Of a stretch of DNA of 64,000 bases, positions 37,106-47,555 are shown one piece after another. The notes below the pieces were generated by a model. That model saw only the letters and a list, made by a program, of their open reading frames with translations. It searched no databases and had not been told where the DNA came from. The stretch lies in the NCBI RefSeq assembly GCF_002001175.1, contig NZ_MUNT01000011.1, forward strand, positions 248,001 to 312,000, read 5' to 3'. The position numbers and the translations under genes are program-made. The first letter of the stretch is position 1. Every line of letters begins with the position of its first letter. This stretch comes from Rhodanobacter sp. C03. Lineage in GTDB: Bacteria > Pseudomonadota > Gammaproteobacteria > Xanthomonadales > Rhodanobacteraceae.

Positions 37106-39004
37106 CTACTGAGGCAGCGCGATGGTCGTCGGCGGCTGTGTCGGCGCAGTGTCGCTGTGCGCGATGCCGCCGTTGGGTGGCAGCGGGGCCCTTGGCAGCA
37201 GCTTGTCGAGTTTGCCGTTCATGCGCAGCTGATCGACGCTGGCCATCGCATCGTCGAGCTTCTGTACATCGCTGCCTTCGGTTGGTGGTGGGGCGCCGGG
37301 GGCTTCGGTCAGTGCAGCGAGTTGCGGGCCGACCACACCGGTCAGGGCGTAATAGGCATCATCGTGGATGCCAGCCTGGGCCAGCAGCTTGCCGGCCAGC
37401 AGCCAGGCGGCGGTGTCCTCATGGATCGGCTGGCCCTGCGCGTGCGGATCGACCAGAAGCCAAGTGCCGGCCTGGCTCAGCATGTCCTTGCCGTCGACGA
37501 AGCCGGTGATCTGGTAACTGTTGCTCAGCGCCGGCAGATGATCGCCATAGAACAGCACCAAGCTCGGCCGCTGGCGCTGGGCCAGCCATGCGACCAGCCG
37601 GCCCAGTTCGGCGTCGGCGTGCTGCAGGTGGTAGAGGTAGGTCTGCAGTTCCTGCTTGTCCATGCCGGTGATGCCGTCGGGTACCGGAATGGCATCGCGT
37701 TCGGCGCGATTGGTTGGTTCGACGTCGTACGGGCCGTGCGCCTCGATGCTGATCGCGAAGAGGAATTGCGGCGGCCCGCTGTCTTTCAGCTCGTGCATGA
37801 TCTGGTCGGTCATCGCGCTGTCGGCCATGTACTTGCCGTCCATCGCCGCATGGACCGGGAACGACGACTGCGACACGAAGCGGTTGAAGCCGAGCGACTT
37901 GAACGCGCTCGTGCGGTTCCAGAACGCGGGGTCGTTGCCGTGCAGGGCGGTGGTTTCGTAACCATGCGCGTTCAACACGTGGACCAGACTCGGCACGGCT
38001 TTGTGGCTCATCTGCAGATAGGGGAACTGCAGGTTTTCGAAGTAGCGCAATGACAGCCCGGTGAGCACCTCGAACTCGGTGCGGATGGTGCCGCCGCCGA
38101 AGGTCGGCACGTGCAGGTCGCCGCTGATGCCGTGCTCAGCCAGTCGGCGCAGGTTCGGCGCAAAGTTGCTGTCTTCGTAACCGCGCATGCGGGTGGGATC
38201 GAAGAACGACTCACTCTGTATCACCACGATGTCGGGCAATGCGTCGCTGGCGGTCGGGGTCTGCATCGATTGCTGCAGCGCCGCCGCGGATTGGCCGATC
38301 AGCTGCGAGGCGGCGGCACCGTTTGGCTTGCGTTTGCCCTGGCCATATTGCAGGTGAAACATCATCAGCGAGCTGATCAGGCCGGAATGGGTGCTGGTCG
38401 AGGAGGCCGACCACGGCTCCAGCCATAGCACCTGGCCGTTGTAGAGCTTCCCCCACACGGGCAGTCCGCCCAGCAGGCTGATCAACACCGCCGCCAGCAC
38501 GCTGCCGGCCAGCAACCGTTTGCCGCGGGTACGCCGCGCGAACAGCGGCGGCTCATAGCGCCACATCGCGATGATCAGGGCCACACCGCCCAGCAACCCC
38601 AGGTACGGCCACGGGCTGTGCGGCAGGTAGCCGAACAGCAGATGCGCGCCGCCTTTGCGCAACTGACCCACCATGCGAAAGTCATCCGGCAGCAGCGGCG
38701 TGCCGAGGTTGGCCACCTTGAGCACGTTGACGGCGTACACCAACCCCTGCAGCAGGAAGGCCAGGCCGAACGACAACAGCACGCGGCGACTGATCACCAG
38801 CAGCACAGCAGCCAACAGTAACCCGGGCCACGCGTTGGCCAGCGGGAAGCGTGGTTGATCGAACAACTGCAACGGCGCCACACCGGCGCCACCATCCAGC
38901 AGGCCGGTCAGCAGCACGAACGCCAGCGCCAGCAACAGTAGCAGCGCGATACGCGGGGCCAGCACGCGCCAAGGGCGAGATGGGCTAGTGGAATTCAACA
39001 ACAT
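37106..39004 (-). CDS. LTA synthase / MdoB-like phosphoglycerol transferase family protein
   Basis: A 632-residue inner-membrane enzyme. The N-terminal third has five membrane helices; the periplasmic C-terminal part has a sulfatase/alkaline-phosphatase fold: PDIVVIQSESFFDPTRM (metal site region), FGGGTIRTEFEVLTGLSL (catalytic Thr context), YETTALHGNDPAFWNR, FAISIEAHGPYDV and LVLFYGDHLPALSNSY (metal-binding Asp-His). Homologs transfer phosphoglycerol or similar groups to periplasmic glucans or other polymers. The exact substrate is unknown. AGGA lies 6 nt before the ATG. Confidence 0.87.
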   Translation of the reverse strand: MLLNSTSPSRPWRVLAPRIALLLLLALAFVLLTGLLDGGAGVAPLQLFDQPRFPLANAWPGLLLAAVLLVISRRVLLSFGLAFLLQGLVYAVNVLKVANLGTPLLPDDFRMVGQLRKGGAHLLFGYLPHSPWPYLGLLGGVALIIAMWRYEPPLFARRTRGKRLLAGSVLAAVLISLLGGLPVWGKLYNGQVLWLEPWSASSTSTHSGLISSLMMFHLQYGQGKRKPNGAAASQLIGQSAAALQQSMQTPTASDALPDIVVIQSESFFDPTRMRGYEDSNFAPNLRRLAEHGISGDLHVPTFGGGTIRTEFEVLTGLSLRYFENLQFPYLQMSHKAVPSLVHVLNAHGYETTALHGNDPAFWNRTSAFKSLGFNRFVSQSSFPVHAAMDGKYMADSAMTDQIMHELKDSGPPQFLFAISIEAHGPYDVEPTNRAERDAIPVPDGITGMDKQELQTYLYHLQHADAELGRLVAWLAQRQRPSLVLFYGDHLPALSNSYQITGFVDGKDMLSQAGTWLLVDPHAQGQPIHEDTAAWLLAGKLLAQAGIHDDAYYALTGVVGPQLAALTEAPGAPPPTEGSDVQKLDDAMASVDQLRMNGKLDKLLPRAPLPPNGGIAHSDTAPTQPPTTIALPQ

Positions 39005-39199
39005 GGCAGTCCTGCGTTGCTGTCATGGGGTGGACACGAAAATGTAATCGGGCCCAGATGAACCAAGTGTTGGTGCCGGATCGGCGAATTTCGGGCTCAC
39101 GGCTGGGTGGTACAACGCGCCGCCGGTCGCGTCGGTATACCCGCCTGAGGATGATCGTTCAGGCCGGCATCGGTTGCCGCACTGCGGCACAATGGCCGG

Positions 39200-42061
39200 A
39201 TGCCCTTTCATGAATCTGCCGCGCTGCGTGCGCTGATTGACGACCGCTACGGCGAGCTTGCTGTCCGCTGCCGCGCCGCCGGCGTGCCGCTGCACGACGA
39301 CGCCGGCGTGGCCGAACGGATCCGGCGCACCTTGCTGGCCAGCGATTTCGCGTTCGACGTGTGGTGCCGCCAGCCGCAACTGCTGGCGCCGCAGGGGCTG
39401 GAGCGACTGCGTTCGGGCAGCGATGCCAGCGCGCGCATCGATGCGCTGAAACTGCCCGGTGATGAAGCTGCCTGCATGGTTGCGCTGCGCCGCTTCCGCC
39501 ATGCCGAGGCGCTGCGGCTGGTGTTCCGCGACGTCAACGGGCTGGACGAGCTGCCGGAAACCCTGTCCGCCACCAGCGTGCTGTACGAGGCACTTCTTAG
39601 CGTGGCGCTGGACTGGTCCGAGCGCGCGCTGGCGACGCGCTACGGCCACAGCCGCACGCATGACGGTGCGCGGCAGCGGCTGCTGGTGATCGGCTTCGGC
39701 AAGCTCGGCGGCAGCGAGCTGAATTTCTCTTCCGATATCGACCTGGTGCTGGCCTATCCGCACGGTGGCCAGACCGATGGCGTACGCCCGCTCGACAACA
39801 GCGAATGCTTCATCCGGCTCGGCCGCCAGCTGGTGCGGCTGCTGAACGAGCCAACCATGGACGGCATCTGCGCGCGGGTCGACCTGCGTCTGCGCCCGTT
39901 CGGCAATGCCGGGCGCCTCGCGCTGTCGTTTGCCGCGATGGAGCAGTACTACCAGAGCGAGGGCCGCGACTGGGAGCGCTATGCCTGGATCAAGGCGCGT
40001 CCGGTCGCCGGCGATCTTGCCGCCGGCAAGCAGCTGCAGGAACTGCTGCGGCCGTTCATCTACCGCAAATATCTCGACTACACCGCGTTTGCCGGCTTGC
40101 GCGAAATGAAGGCGTTGATCGATGCGGAAGTCGCGCGCAAGGATCTCGCCGACAACCTCAAGCTCGGCCCCGGTGGCATCCGCGAGATCGAATTCATCGT
40201 GCAGCTGACCCAGTTGATTCGCGGCGGCCGCGAACCGAGCTTGCGCGTGCGCGGCCTGCTGCCGGCGCTGACCGCATGCGAGGCGCGCGGGCACATCGGC
40301 GCTGCGCGTGCGCGGATGCTGCGTGAGGCCTATGTATTGCTGCGCCGGGTGGAAAACCGCGTGCAGATGCTGCGTGATGCGCAGACCCATGACATCCCCG
40401 ATGACGCGCTCAGTCGCGAGCGCATCGCGCTGAGCCTGGACTATCCAGACTGGGACACGCTCAATGCGGCACTGGCGAAACACCGCGCGATCGTCAGCGA
40501 GGAATTTGCTGCCGTGCTGATGCCGCAAGGCGGCCGTGCCGCCAGCGTGCCAGCGGCCGACATGGTGCTGTGGCAACGCGCCTGCGATGAATCGCTCGAT
40601 GCCGCTGTGCTGGAAGCCTCCGGTTTCGTACCCGGTGCCGAGCTGGCCGACGCCTTGTCGAAACTGCCGCAGGCCGCGCCGGTGCGGGCGATGTCCGCGC
40701 GTTCGCGCGAGCGGCTCGATCATCTGATGCCGCAGTTGTTCAGTGCCGCGCGAGGCACCACCGCGCCGGTGCCGAGCCTGCTGCGGCTGTGCCGGTTGAT
40801 GCAGGCGGTGGCGCGACGCTCGTCGTATCTGGCGCTGCTGGAAGAGCAGCCGGCTGCACGCAAGCGGTTGGTACGCCTGTTCGGCGACAGCGCCTTCCTC
40901 GCCGAGCGCGTGATCGCGCAGCCACTGTTGCTGGACGACGTGCTCGATCCGCGCATCGATCAACTGCCGTTCAAGCGCGCCGACATCGCCGCCGAGATCG
41001 CCCGCGTGCTGACCACGCTGGACGAACGCGAGGCCGAGGCCGAACTCGACCGGATCAACGAATTCAAGGCATCCACTGCGTTCCGGCTCGGGCTCGCGTT
41101 CAACGATGGCCGCGCCGATGCGGTCGCCACCGCCCGCAGGCTCGGTGCACTGGCCGAATCGGTGGTGGGCGCGGTGCTGGCGCTGGCCGAGCGCGAGCTG
41201 ATCGCCCAGCACGGGCGGTTGCCCGGCGAGGGTTCCGGTTTCAGCGTGCTCGGTTACGGCAGCCTGGGTGGCGAGGAGCTGGGCTTCGCCTCGGATGTGG
41301 ATCTGGTGTTCGTCTTCGACGGCCGTCGCGCGCAGATGTTGAGCGACGGTGCACGTCCGATCGAGGGTTCGCGCTGGTACCAGCGCCTGGCCCAGCGGGT
41401 AATGAACTGGCTCACTGTGCTGACCCGCGGCGGGCGTCTGTATGACGTCGATACGCGATTGCGTCCGGACGGCTCCAAGGGCCTGCTGGTCAGCAGCCTG
41501 GACGCGTTTGTCGCGTACCAGAAAAGCCGCGCCTGGACGTGGGAGCATCAGGCCTTGCTGCGCGCCCGTCCGGTGGCCGGCGATGCGGCGCTCAACCGCG
41601 AGCTGGCCGACGTGCGTCGCGAAATTCTGGCGGTGCCGCGCGATCTTCCTGCGGTGCTGACCGACGTCAGCAGCATGCGGCAACGCTGGCGTGCCGAACG
41701 CGATCGTTCCGATGCGCGCCAGCTCGACCTCAAGCAAGGCCATGGTGGCCTGCTCGATATCGAATTCGCCCTGCAGGGCCTGGTGCTGGCACATGCGACG
41801 CAGCGACCCGACTTGCTGGGTGTCACCGCGAATGCCGGCCTGATCGAAGCGTGCCGCACGGCTGGCTGGCTCGATGCCGATCAGGCCGCGATCCTGAGCG
41901 TGGCGCATGCGGACCTGCTGCAACGTGCACTGGCCTGCACGCTCGACTTGCGTCCGCGCGTCGCACCGCGTGATGCCGAGCTGGAGCAGTTATGCAACGG
42001 CGTGCAAGAAGTCACGAATGCGCTAGGTTTTGCGTTTGGTATGCCCCGCAGCCCGGCGTAG
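39200..42061 (+). CDS. glnE: Bifunctional glutamine synthetase adenylyltransferase/deadenylase
   Basis: A 953-residue GlnE that adenylylates and de-adenylylates glutamine synthetase in response to PII and glutamine. Two nucleotidyltransferase domains are seen: the N-terminal deadenylylase with IGFGKLGGSELNFSSDIDLVLAYP and the C-terminal adenylylase with YGSLGGEELGFASDVDLVFVFDG, each with the G-S/G-x9-11-D-x-D metal motif. Helical GlnE regions follow each (GGIREIEFIVQLTQLIRG; GHGGLLDIEFALQGLVLAHA). Length matches E. coli (946). A 966-residue antisense frame covers the gene but is a shadow. Confidence 0.97.
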   Translation: MPFHESAALRALIDDRYGELAVRCRAAGVPLHDDAGVAERIRRTLLASDFAFDVWCRQPQLLAPQGLERLRSGSDASARIDALKLPGDEAACMVALRRFRHAEALRLVFRDVNGLDELPETLSATSVLYEALLSVALDWSERALATRYGHSRTHDGARQRLLVIGFGKLGGSELNFSSDIDLVLAYPHGGQTDGVRPLDNSECFIRLGRQLVRLLNEPTMDGICARVDLRLRPFGNAGRLALSFAAMEQYYQSEGRDWERYAWIKARPVAGDLAAGKQLQELLRPFIYRKYLDYTAFAGLREMKALIDAEVARKDLADNLKLGPGGIREIEFIVQLTQLIRGGREPSLRVRGLLPALTACEARGHIGAARARMLREAYVLLRRVENRVQMLRDAQTHDIPDDALSRERIALSLDYPDWDTLNAALAKHRAIVSEEFAAVLMPQGGRAASVPAADMVLWQRACDESLDAAVLEASGFVPGAELADALSKLPQAAPVRAMSARSRERLDHLMPQLFSAARGTTAPVPSLLRLCRLMQAVARRSSYLALLEEQPAARKRLVRLFGDSAFLAERVIAQPLLLDDVLDPRIDQLPFKRADIAAEIARVLTTLDEREAEAELDRINEFKASTAFRLGLAFNDGRADAVATARRLGALAESVVGAVLALAERELIAQHGRLPGEGSGFSVLGYGSLGGEELGFASDVDLVFVFDGRRAQMLSDGARPIEGSRWYQRLAQRVMNWLTVLTRGGRLYDVDTRLRPDGSKGLLVSSLDAFVAYQKSRAWTWEHQALLRARPVAGDAALNRELADVRREILAVPRDLPAVLTDVSSMRQRWRAERDRSDARQLDLKQGHGGLLDIEFALQGLVLAHATQRPDLLGVTANAGLIEACRTAGWLDADQAAILSVAHADLLQRALACTLDLRPRVAPRDAELEQLCNGVQEVTNALGFAFGMPRSPA

Positions 42062-42172
42062 CCATGCTGGACGTCCGCAACGCTTGTCGGGCACGTCGCC
42101 AACAGGGCAAGATCGCCGCAAGCCAGCGGCGTCACCCAGACCGATGTCGACGCGGCTTGCTCAAGGGGAAGC

Positions 42173-45166
42173 ATGACACGGGCGTTGTACGCGGTCCTGT
42201 TCGCGTTTTCGATCTGCATATCCGGTATGCGGTCCGCCGCTGCATTGGATCCGCAAATGCCGTTCCACGCCTTGATTCTCGATCACTGGAGTGTCGAGCA
42301 GGGCCTGCCGCAGATCACCGTGCTCGGCATGGCCGAGGATCGCGCGGGCTTTCTTTGGGTCAATACGCAGATGGCGGTGGCGCGTTTCGATGGCACGCGG
42401 TTTGTCACGTTTGACCGCGCCAGCACCGGGGTCGACACCAGCATGCTTGCCGCGGTCTGGGCCGATCCACACGGAGACGTCTGGTTTGGCGGTGTGCACG
42501 GCTTGCTGCGCGAACGCGACGGGCACTTCACCGTCGTTGGCGGCAATGCGGTCAAGGCGATCATCGATGCCGGCGACGGTACTCCGCTGCTGGCTACTTC
42601 GCATGGTCTGGCGTGGCTGCGAAACGGTCGGATCACGCCCGTTACTGGCTACAGCGGTCCAGCGTTCAGTCTGTTGCGCGAAGGCAAGACGCTGTGGATC
42701 GGCGGACTGGGTCGTGTGTGCCGCCTCACGGGTACGCTGGATCAGCCGGACGTGGCATGTGTGCAGCAGGACGCCTCGCCGCATCAGCCAGCGGCGATCA
42801 CCAGCATCGCCAGCACGCAGGGTGCCTTGTGGCTGGGTACGCACCTCGGACTGATGCGCCTGGACGGCAATCGCATCGTGCCCTCCGGTCTGGGTGACGG
42901 GCTCGACACCACGTCGATTGAAAGCCTGCTGCCCGATCGCGAAGGCGAGCTGTGGATCGGCACCGTGCCGGCGCTCTATCGACGCTTGCCCAGTGCCACG
43001 TTGGAACGGAACGACGACAACGATATCGTGCACCACCCATGGGTTCAGGCGCTGCATGAGGATCGCGCCGGCAATCTGTGGATGGGTACCCATATCAGCG
43101 GTCTGTATCGGGTCTGGAATGGCTGGGCACGGCGCGTGTCATCCCGCGACGGGGTAGTGGACTCCTTGGTCTGGAGCGTCGTGCACGGGCCGCACGACGA
43201 GATCGTGCTCGGCACTAATTCCGACGTGGAAACTTTCGACGGCCAGCGGGTGCACTCACTGATCCCGGGCAGCGCATTGCCCAACCCATCGGCCTACGAG
43301 TTGTACTATGACCATCGAGGTCGACTGTGGATCGGCACCCGTGCCGGCATCGCGGTTTACGACCACGGCAGCAAGGTCACGCCGGCTGCCTTGGCTGCGT
43401 TGGACAACTGGCAAATCAACGATATTTGCGAAGTCGCCGATGACGATTTCTGGATCGGTACTTCCGGCGGCCTCTATCACTGGCATGCGGATACGCTCAG
43501 CCGTGCCGATCCCGCAGCGTCGGTGGCCGCCGCGACGATCCGCTCGATTCTGCCGTTGGCGCCGAATCATCTGTATCTGGGCACTGAGGATGGTGTGCGC
43601 GAACTGCGCGATGGCAGCTTGACGCAACCTGCATGGGCGGCGCCGTTGCGCGGCCACTTTGTTTCCCGCGTGGCCATGCTGGACCGTGACAAGCTAGGCA
43701 TTGCCACCACCGATGCCGGCATTGGCGTCATGCTGAACGGAAAGCTGCGCATGACCACTCAGAAGGATGGCCTGCCCAGCGACAATGCCTGGACGCTCGA
43801 TGTGCTCGGCGGCGAACTCTACGTCGGTTCGATTGCCGGCGCATGGCGGCTGCCACTCGCGCAACTGCCGTTGCCAGGCTCACCGGCACGCCAGATCGCA
43901 CCACAGCTGATTGCCGGTGAAGAGCGCGTCACCAGTCTGCACAACGTGCACTGCTGCAACGGGGGCGCAGGCGCACGCAGCCTGATCGATGGTGATGTCA
44001 TCTGGTACAGCACGACCGATGGCGCGCTGGGGCTGAATACGCGCGAACTTGGCACGCTGCCGAAACCACCGGCGGCGGCGATTGAATCCGTCGAACATGC
44101 CGGACTCATGCTGCCGGGCGAACCCCTGGATCTGCACGATGATGCGCGTGATGTGGCGATTCATTACACGGCGCCGTATCTGCGGGTCGGCACGCTGCGG
44201 TTTCGCTATCGGCTCGAAGGTTACGACACGGACTGGCAGGATGCGGGTGTCCGGCGCAGCGCGTTCTACACGCACCTGCCGCCAGGCAAATACCGTTTCC
44301 GGGTCGCTGCCACGCTCGCCGGCGCGCCCGGATTCGGTCCCGAGGCGGAGCTGGCGATCCGGGTCGAACCGCTTTGGTACGAACGTGCGCTGGTGCGCGG
44401 CGCGGCGCTGCTGCTGTTGTGCCTGACGATCATCCTGCTGGTGGCGTGGAGCATGCGCACGCAACGCCGCCGCAACGCACGACTGGAAGAGCAGGTCATG
44501 CAGCGCACCGAGCAGCTCGCGCGCGCCGTCGAACGCTTGCGTGTGACCAACCTGGCGTTGGCCGAGGAGAGTCATACCGATGCCTTGACCGCACTGCACA
44601 ACCGACGCTACCTGCTGAAACAACTGCCCCTCGTGCTTGCCGACGGCCAACCCATCGCGGTGCTGCAGATCGACATCGACTATTTCAAGCACGTCAATGA
44701 CGGCTACGGCCATGCGGCTGGGGACGCCGTGTTGCGTGCGCTGGGTCGTCTTCTCACGGCGGCACGGCGCGACAGCGACATCACCGTGCGTTGGGGTGGC
44801 GAGGAATTTCTGTTGTTGCTGCAGAGCGTCGATGCTGCAGGCGCGCTGATCATTGCCGAACGTCTGCGTCGCGATATCGCCGCGCAGGACTTCGTGGATG
44901 GCCGTGGCGGCACGATCAAACTGACCTGTTCGATCGGCTTCAGCTTGCATCCCGTCGCCGCGCACGTTGATGACACGACGTTCGACGCGACACTGGAGCT
45001 GGCCGACCTTGCCCTGTACCGCGCCAAACAGGACGGACGCAACACCTGCGTCGGGCTGATCGCTACCGCGCCGGTACCAGCGGAAATCCTGCGCACTCCG
45101 CTGGCGCCACAACTCGAGGTACTGCTTGCTTCGGGCCAACTGTGCTGGGTACGCGAAGCGTCTTGA
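42173..45166 (+). CDS. Beta-propeller/Y_Y_Y sensor diguanylate cyclase
   Basis: A 997-residue hybrid sensor. A signal peptide leads to a periplasmic array of regulator-propeller repeats (VEQGLPQITVLGMAEDRAGFLWV, EDRAGNLWMGTHISGLYRV, DHRGRLWIGTRAGIAVYD), then a Y_Y_Y domain (LRFRYRLEGYDTDWQDAG), one membrane helix (about 745-765), a coiled coil and a GGDEF domain. The active site is GGEEF (residues 875-879), and an RxxD inhibitory site (RDSD) lies five residues before it, so active, product-inhibited c-di-GMP synthesis is predicted. The ATG follows AAGGGGAAG. Signal unknown. Confidence 0.93.
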   Translation: MTRALYAVLFAFSICISGMRSAAALDPQMPFHALILDHWSVEQGLPQITVLGMAEDRAGFLWVNTQMAVARFDGTRFVTFDRASTGVDTSMLAAVWADPHGDVWFGGVHGLLRERDGHFTVVGGNAVKAIIDAGDGTPLLATSHGLAWLRNGRITPVTGYSGPAFSLLREGKTLWIGGLGRVCRLTGTLDQPDVACVQQDASPHQPAAITSIASTQGALWLGTHLGLMRLDGNRIVPSGLGDGLDTTSIESLLPDREGELWIGTVPALYRRLPSATLERNDDNDIVHHPWVQALHEDRAGNLWMGTHISGLYRVWNGWARRVSSRDGVVDSLVWSVVHGPHDEIVLGTNSDVETFDGQRVHSLIPGSALPNPSAYELYYDHRGRLWIGTRAGIAVYDHGSKVTPAALAALDNWQINDICEVADDDFWIGTSGGLYHWHADTLSRADPAASVAAATIRSILPLAPNHLYLGTEDGVRELRDGSLTQPAWAAPLRGHFVSRVAMLDRDKLGIATTDAGIGVMLNGKLRMTTQKDGLPSDNAWTLDVLGGELYVGSIAGAWRLPLAQLPLPGSPARQIAPQLIAGEERVTSLHNVHCCNGGAGARSLIDGDVIWYSTTDGALGLNTRELGTLPKPPAAAIESVEHAGLMLPGEPLDLHDDARDVAIHYTAPYLRVGTLRFRYRLEGYDTDWQDAGVRRSAFYTHLPPGKYRFRVAATLAGAPGFGPEAELAIRVEPLWYERALVRGAALLLLCLTIILLVAWSMRTQRRRNARLEEQVMQRTEQLARAVERLRVTNLALAEESHTDALTALHNRRYLLKQLPLVLADGQPIAVLQIDIDYFKHVNDGYGHAAGDAVLRALGRLLTAARRDSDITVRWGGEEFLLLLQSVDAAGALIIAERLRRDIAAQDFVDGRGGTIKLTCSIGFSLHPVAAHVDDTTFDATLELADLALYRAKQDGRNTCVGLIATAPVPAEILRTPLAPQLEVLLASGQLCWVREAS

Positions 45167-45202
45167 GGCACGTCTCCGACGGCTGCGATCGAGTCGCGTT
45201 GC

Positions 45203-46180
45203 TCAGCCTTGGTTGCGGCTTTCAATCCCTTTGCGCAAGATGCCCGCGATCGCGCCGGTCTCGCGCAGGGGCGGCGTGTGCTTCAGCGCCGCCACGTCGT
45301 CGATATCCTGCAGCAAGCCTGCGCTGCGCAGCGCGTGATGAAATCGTTCGATCTTTGTCGGTAGCGGCATAGTCACGAAGGTCTGCACCGGGCAGCCGAC
45401 GGCGCAGGCTTCGCTGAGCATGTTCACTGAGTCGGGGGTGACGACGAGACGGTCGGCCCAGCCGAGTACGCCAGGGTAGGGATTGCGGCCGTCGTCGTGT
45501 CCGGCCCAGACCAGTCCGGGCACCTTCTGCAAGGCTTGTCGAAAGATCTCGATCAGCGTGGCTGGCGTGCGCCGGGAAGCCAGCACCAAGAGGCTGCCGC
45601 CTTCGTGTCGCCAACGATCAAGCAGGCGTCCGGCCAGCTGACGGGCATAGTCGGCATCGAGTGCGATGCCTTGGCGTGGGCCGCCAAGCAGCACGCCGAC
45701 GCGTGGTTGCGGCAGCTCGGCGAAGTGCGGGCAGGATTCGCGGCCGTCGGCCAGCCACGCGTCGTCGACCGAATTCAACGAACCGAGTGGCTGCAGTACG
45801 TTGGCACCATCGACCCGGTCGTGCCGCGGTGCAATCACCGTGTCCCAATGTGCGGGGTCGATACGTGGGTCGAGGATCTGCACCGTATGACACTGGCCGG
45901 CGGATAACCGGCGCAGCATGCGGGTAAACAGGGCGGCGGCGCGACCGCAGCCGATCGCCACGCTGGGCCACGGTGGCGCAAACACCGCACGCTGGTCGAC
46001 CGGCAACGCAAGCGTGCCGCCGATAGTGAGGCGCGGCGCCAGCCATGACCATGGCGCGCGCGGCTCCAGTACCAGATGGCGGAACGGCATCTGCAGCTGT
46101 TCGGCCAGCGCCAGCGCTTGCCGCTGGTTGCCGGCCGCCATGTCCGTGATCACCCAGCATTCGCCATGAAGCTTCAGCAT
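45203..46180 (-). CDS. ELM1-like (DUF1022) family protein
   Basis: A 325-residue protein of the bacterial ELM1/DUF1022 family, predicted to have a GT-B glycosyltransferase-like fold. Recognisable segments are CWVITDMAAGNQRQALALAEQL, VQILDPRIDPAHWDTVIAPRHD, VGVLLGGPRQGIALD and DRLVVTPDSVNMLSEACAVGCPV. Name comes from a plant mitochondrial fission factor; the bacterial role is unknown, possibly cell-envelope glycan synthesis. It converges with the diguanylate cyclase gene. Confidence 0.87.
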   Translation of the reverse strand: MLKLHGECWVITDMAAGNQRQALALAEQLQMPFRHLVLEPRAPWSWLAPRLTIGGTLALPVDQRAVFAPPWPSVAIGCGRAAALFTRMLRRLSAGQCHTVQILDPRIDPAHWDTVIAPRHDRVDGANVLQPLGSLNSVDDAWLADGRESCPHFAELPQPRVGVLLGGPRQGIALDADYARQLAGRLLDRWRHEGGSLLVLASRRTPATLIEIFRQALQKVPGLVWAGHDDGRNPYPGVLGWADRLVVTPDSVNMLSEACAVGCPVQTFVTMPLPTKIERFHHALRSAGLLQDIDDVAALKHTPPLRETGAIAGILRKGIESRNQG

Positions 46181-46313
46181 CGGCGCAGGCGGCGTGGCAT
46201 TGTTTCCCTGATCAACACAGTACGTTCCTCAGATCGTGATCTGCTGGTGCGCGGGCACCTATACACTTGCAGGGTGTAGCGTCATGCCGGCGCGCCTTCT
46301 GCAGAGGATACCC

Positions 46314-46907
46314 ATGAGCGAGTTGCTTTCCGAGACCAGTCTCGATCAGTTGTTCCGCAACGCCCGTACGTTCAATGCCTGGTTGCCCAAGGACGTGAGC
46401 GACGAACAACTGCACCAGCTCTACGAACTGGCCAAGTTCGGCCCGACCAGTGCCAACGCCTCGCCGATGCGGCTGGTGTTCGTGAAGTCGAAGGAAGCGA
46501 AGGCGAAGCTGGCGCCGTTCCTGTCCGACGGCAACCGTGCCAAGACGATGGAAGCGCCGGTGACCGCGATCATCGCCACCGACCACGAGTTCTACGAGCA
46601 TCTGCCGAAGTTGTTCCCGCACGCGGATGCGCGCAGCTGGTTTGTCGGCAACCAGCCGCTGATCGACACTACCGCATTCCGCAATGCGACCCTGCAAGGT
46701 GCTTATGTGCTGATGGCAGCACGCGCGCTCGGGCTCGATTGCGGCCCGATGTCCGGTTACGACCAGGCTGGCGTGGATGCGGCGTTCTTCGCCGGAACTG
46801 CAGTCAAATCCAACTTCCTGATCAATATCGGTTACGGCGATGCCAGCCGTAATCTGTTCCCGCGCAGCCCTCGTCTTGCGTTCGACGAAGCCTGCAAGAT
46901 CGCCTGA
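46314..46907 (+). CDS. Malonic semialdehyde reductase-like nitroreductase (RutE/HadB)
   Basis: A 197-residue FMN-dependent nitroreductase-fold protein very close in length to E. coli RutE (196). Motifs: [82 protein letters not shown] and INIGYGDAS. No other rut genes are adjacent, so pyrimidine catabolism is not implied. ATG at 46314 is chosen for its AGAGGA site and conserved start; the frame is open from 46236. Confidence 0.87.
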   Translation: MSELLSETSLDQLFRNARTFNAWLPKDVSDEQLHQLYELAKFGPTSANASPMRLVFVKSKEAKAKLAPFLSDGNRAKTMEAPVTAIIATDHEFYEHLPKLFPHADARSWFVGNQPLIDTTAFRNATLQGAYVLMAARALGLDCGPMSGYDQAGVDAAFFAGTAVKSNFLINIGYGDASRNLFPRSPRLAFDEACKIA

Positions 46908-46947
46908 AGCCGCGCCACAACCCATCATTCCCCAAGGAGGCACTCCC

Positions 46948-47541
46948 ATGCGTGCACTGAAATATCTCGTACTCGCCGGCCTGCTCGGCGCCGCTGTATC
47001 GGCGCAGGCCGCACCGGTCACCTACAAGCTCGACCCGGGCCACACCATGGTCCTGTTCAGCTGGAACCACTTCGGCTATTCCAATCCCGTTGCCGATTTC
47101 GGTCTGGGCGACGGCACCGTGGTGTTCGACGAACAGCATCCGGCCCAGTCCAGCGTGGAGGTGACCCTGCCGCTGGCCAACCTCGACACGCATGTGCCCG
47201 CGCTCGACAAGCACCTGAAAGAGGCCGACTTCTTCGACGCCGACAAGTACCCGACGGTGACCTTCAAGAGCACCACGGTGCAGCCGCTGGGTGGCCACAA
47301 GTTCAAGGTCACCGGCGACCTGACCGTGCATGGCGTGACCAAATCCGTCGTGCTGGATGCCACGCTGAACAAGGTTGGCCCGCATCCGATGACCAAGGCG
47401 CAAGCGATCGGTTTCGATGCCACGGCGACACTGAAGCGCTCGGACTTCGGCGTCGGCGCCTATGTGCCGAACGTCAGCGACGAGATCAAGATCCGCATCA
47501 CCACCGAAGGTGCGGTGCCGAAGGACGACGCGGCCAAATAA
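46948..47541 (+). CDS. YceI family periplasmic lipid-binding protein
   Basis: A 197-residue secreted protein with signal peptide (MRALKYLVLAGLLGAAVSAQA) and a YceI-like lipocalin barrel: YKLDPGHTMVLFSWNHFGYSNPVADF, LKEADFFDADKYPTVTFKST, GHKFKVTGDLTVHGVTKSVVLD and VSDEIKIRITTEGAV. YceI proteins bind polyisoprenoid or amphiphilic ligands in the periplasm. A strong AAGGAGG site precedes ATG 46948. A bidirectional terminator follows. Confidence 0.92.
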   Translation: MRALKYLVLAGLLGAAVSAQAAPVTYKLDPGHTMVLFSWNHFGYSNPVADFGLGDGTVVFDEQHPAQSSVEVTLPLANLDTHVPALDKHLKEADFFDADKYPTVTFKSTTVQPLGGHKFKVTGDLTVHGVTKSVVLDATLNKVGPHPMTKAQAIGFDATATLKRSDFGVGAYVPNVSDEIKIRITTEGAVPKDDAAK

Positions 47542-47555
47542 AGTCAATCGGACAC

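Noticed and set aside
39023..41923. 966-residue minus-strand open frame antisense to glnE
   Set aside because: glnE on the plus strand has full family motifs and length; the antisense frame is a high-GC shadow without recognisable domains.
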